Shown piece after piece: positions 63,895-64,000 of a DNA stretch of 64,000 nucleotides. The DNA lies in NCBI RefSeq assembly GCF_021655555.1, contig NZ_AP023086.1, positions 1,178,001 to 1,242,000 on the forward strand, given 5' to 3'. Below the pieces are notes generated by a model. It was not told where the DNA came from. It did no database searches and was given only the letters and a program-made list of their open reading frames with translations. The stretch is from Marinagarivorans cellulosilyticus. Its GTDB lineage: Bacteria; Pseudomonadota; Gammaproteobacteria; Pseudomonadales; Cellvibrionaceae. Numbering within the stretch: position 1 is the stretch's first letter; each line of letters starts with the position of its first letter. The translations under genes and the position numbers were made by a program.

Positions 63895-64000
63895 ACGGTC
63901 GAGTGCGCGGTAATTGAGCGCCTCGCCTAAATGTGTTGCCGATATATGGGCTTCGCCAGCCATATCGGCCAGTGTTCGGGATACGCGTAATATGCGGTCG
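63880..64000 (-). CDS. ComM/YifB Mg-chelatase-like ATPase (partial, C-terminus)
   Basis: The reverse strand ends an open frame with DRILRVSRTLADMAGEAHIS and LGEALNYRALDRSQQL before a TAA at 63880-63882. This is the C-terminal block of YifB/ComM AAA+ helicases, linked to branch migration in natural transformation. Only about 39 residues lie in the window. It converges on and overlaps the thiolase end. Confidence 0.85.
   Translation of the reverse strand, partial: DRILRVSRTLADMAGEAHISATHLGEALNYRALDRSQQL

Noticed and set aside
1..64000. CRISPR array, prophage, insertion sequence or tRNA-linked island
   Set aside because: No direct-repeat array, transposase, integrase, phage gene or tRNA was recognised on either strand by eye.

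Overview
The window reads as a chromosomal segment of a marine or estuarine gammaproteobacterium, most likely of the Cellvibrionales (Saccharophagus/Teredinibacter/Simiduia-like). This placement is an inference. It rests on Pseudomonas-like gene orders (nadB-rpoE-rseABC-lepA-lepB-rnc-era-recO; leuCDB-asd-fimV-truA; yceD-rpmF-plsX-fabD-fabG-acpP-fabF-pabC-mltG-tmk) and on a poly-serine linker in a secreted lipoprotein, a habit of that lineage. No rRNA, tRNA, transposase, integrase or CRISPR array was recognised.

Layout. 1-1.7 kb: partial RDD membrane protein and a TraF-like outer-membrane protein. 1.9-12.4 kb: nadB, then the sigma-E envelope-stress operon (rpoE, rseA, rseB, rseC), then lepA-lepB-DUF4845-rnc-era-recO. 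12.4-17.1 kb: a dienelactone hydrolase, facing a two-gene operon of a large c-type-heme lipoprotein (DUF1592/PSD type) and a Tat-exported DUF1552 protein. 17.4-22.6 kb: aroC, an MFS permease, an unknown secreted Cys-containing protein, an outer-membrane barrel and a LysR regulator divergent from leuC. 22.8-31.6 kb: leuCDB, asd, fimV, truA. 31.7-43.7 kb: an unusual 12-kb accessory block. A leftward six-gene operon (HzsA-like dihaem lipoprotein, SH3-barrel protein, second barrel, TlpA thioredoxin, small Cys-tailed DUF4266 lipoprotein, DUF3570 protein) diverges from a rightward three-gene operon (monohaem cytochrome, dihaem LamG lipoprotein, Tat-exported DUF1501-like protein). 43.9-51.3 kb: MarR regulator, unknown protein, fabB/fabA, galU, phosphomannomutase, purE-purK. 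51.4-59.6 kb: fatty-acid/phospholipid cluster from yceD to tmk. 59.6-64 kb: an SDR plus glycosyltransferase pair, accA, a thiolase and the 3' end of comM.

How the parts fit. The housekeeping genes form conserved growth and envelope modules: sigma-E control, protein export, leucine and chorismate synthesis, and fatty-acid initiation, elongation and unsaturation. The most unusual content is the heme-protein block at 31.7-43.7 kb and its smaller analogue at 13.2-17.1 kb. Both combine a large CxxCH lipoprotein that carries a carbohydrate-binding-like module with a Tat-exported protein of the DUF1552/DUF1501 type. This toolkit is best known from Planctomycetes and Myxobacteria. The block at 31.7 kb adds two beta-barrels, a thioredoxin and a lipoprotein ending in a CxC motif, which together suggest an uncharacterised cell-surface redox system. 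Its function cannot be assigned from sequence alone.
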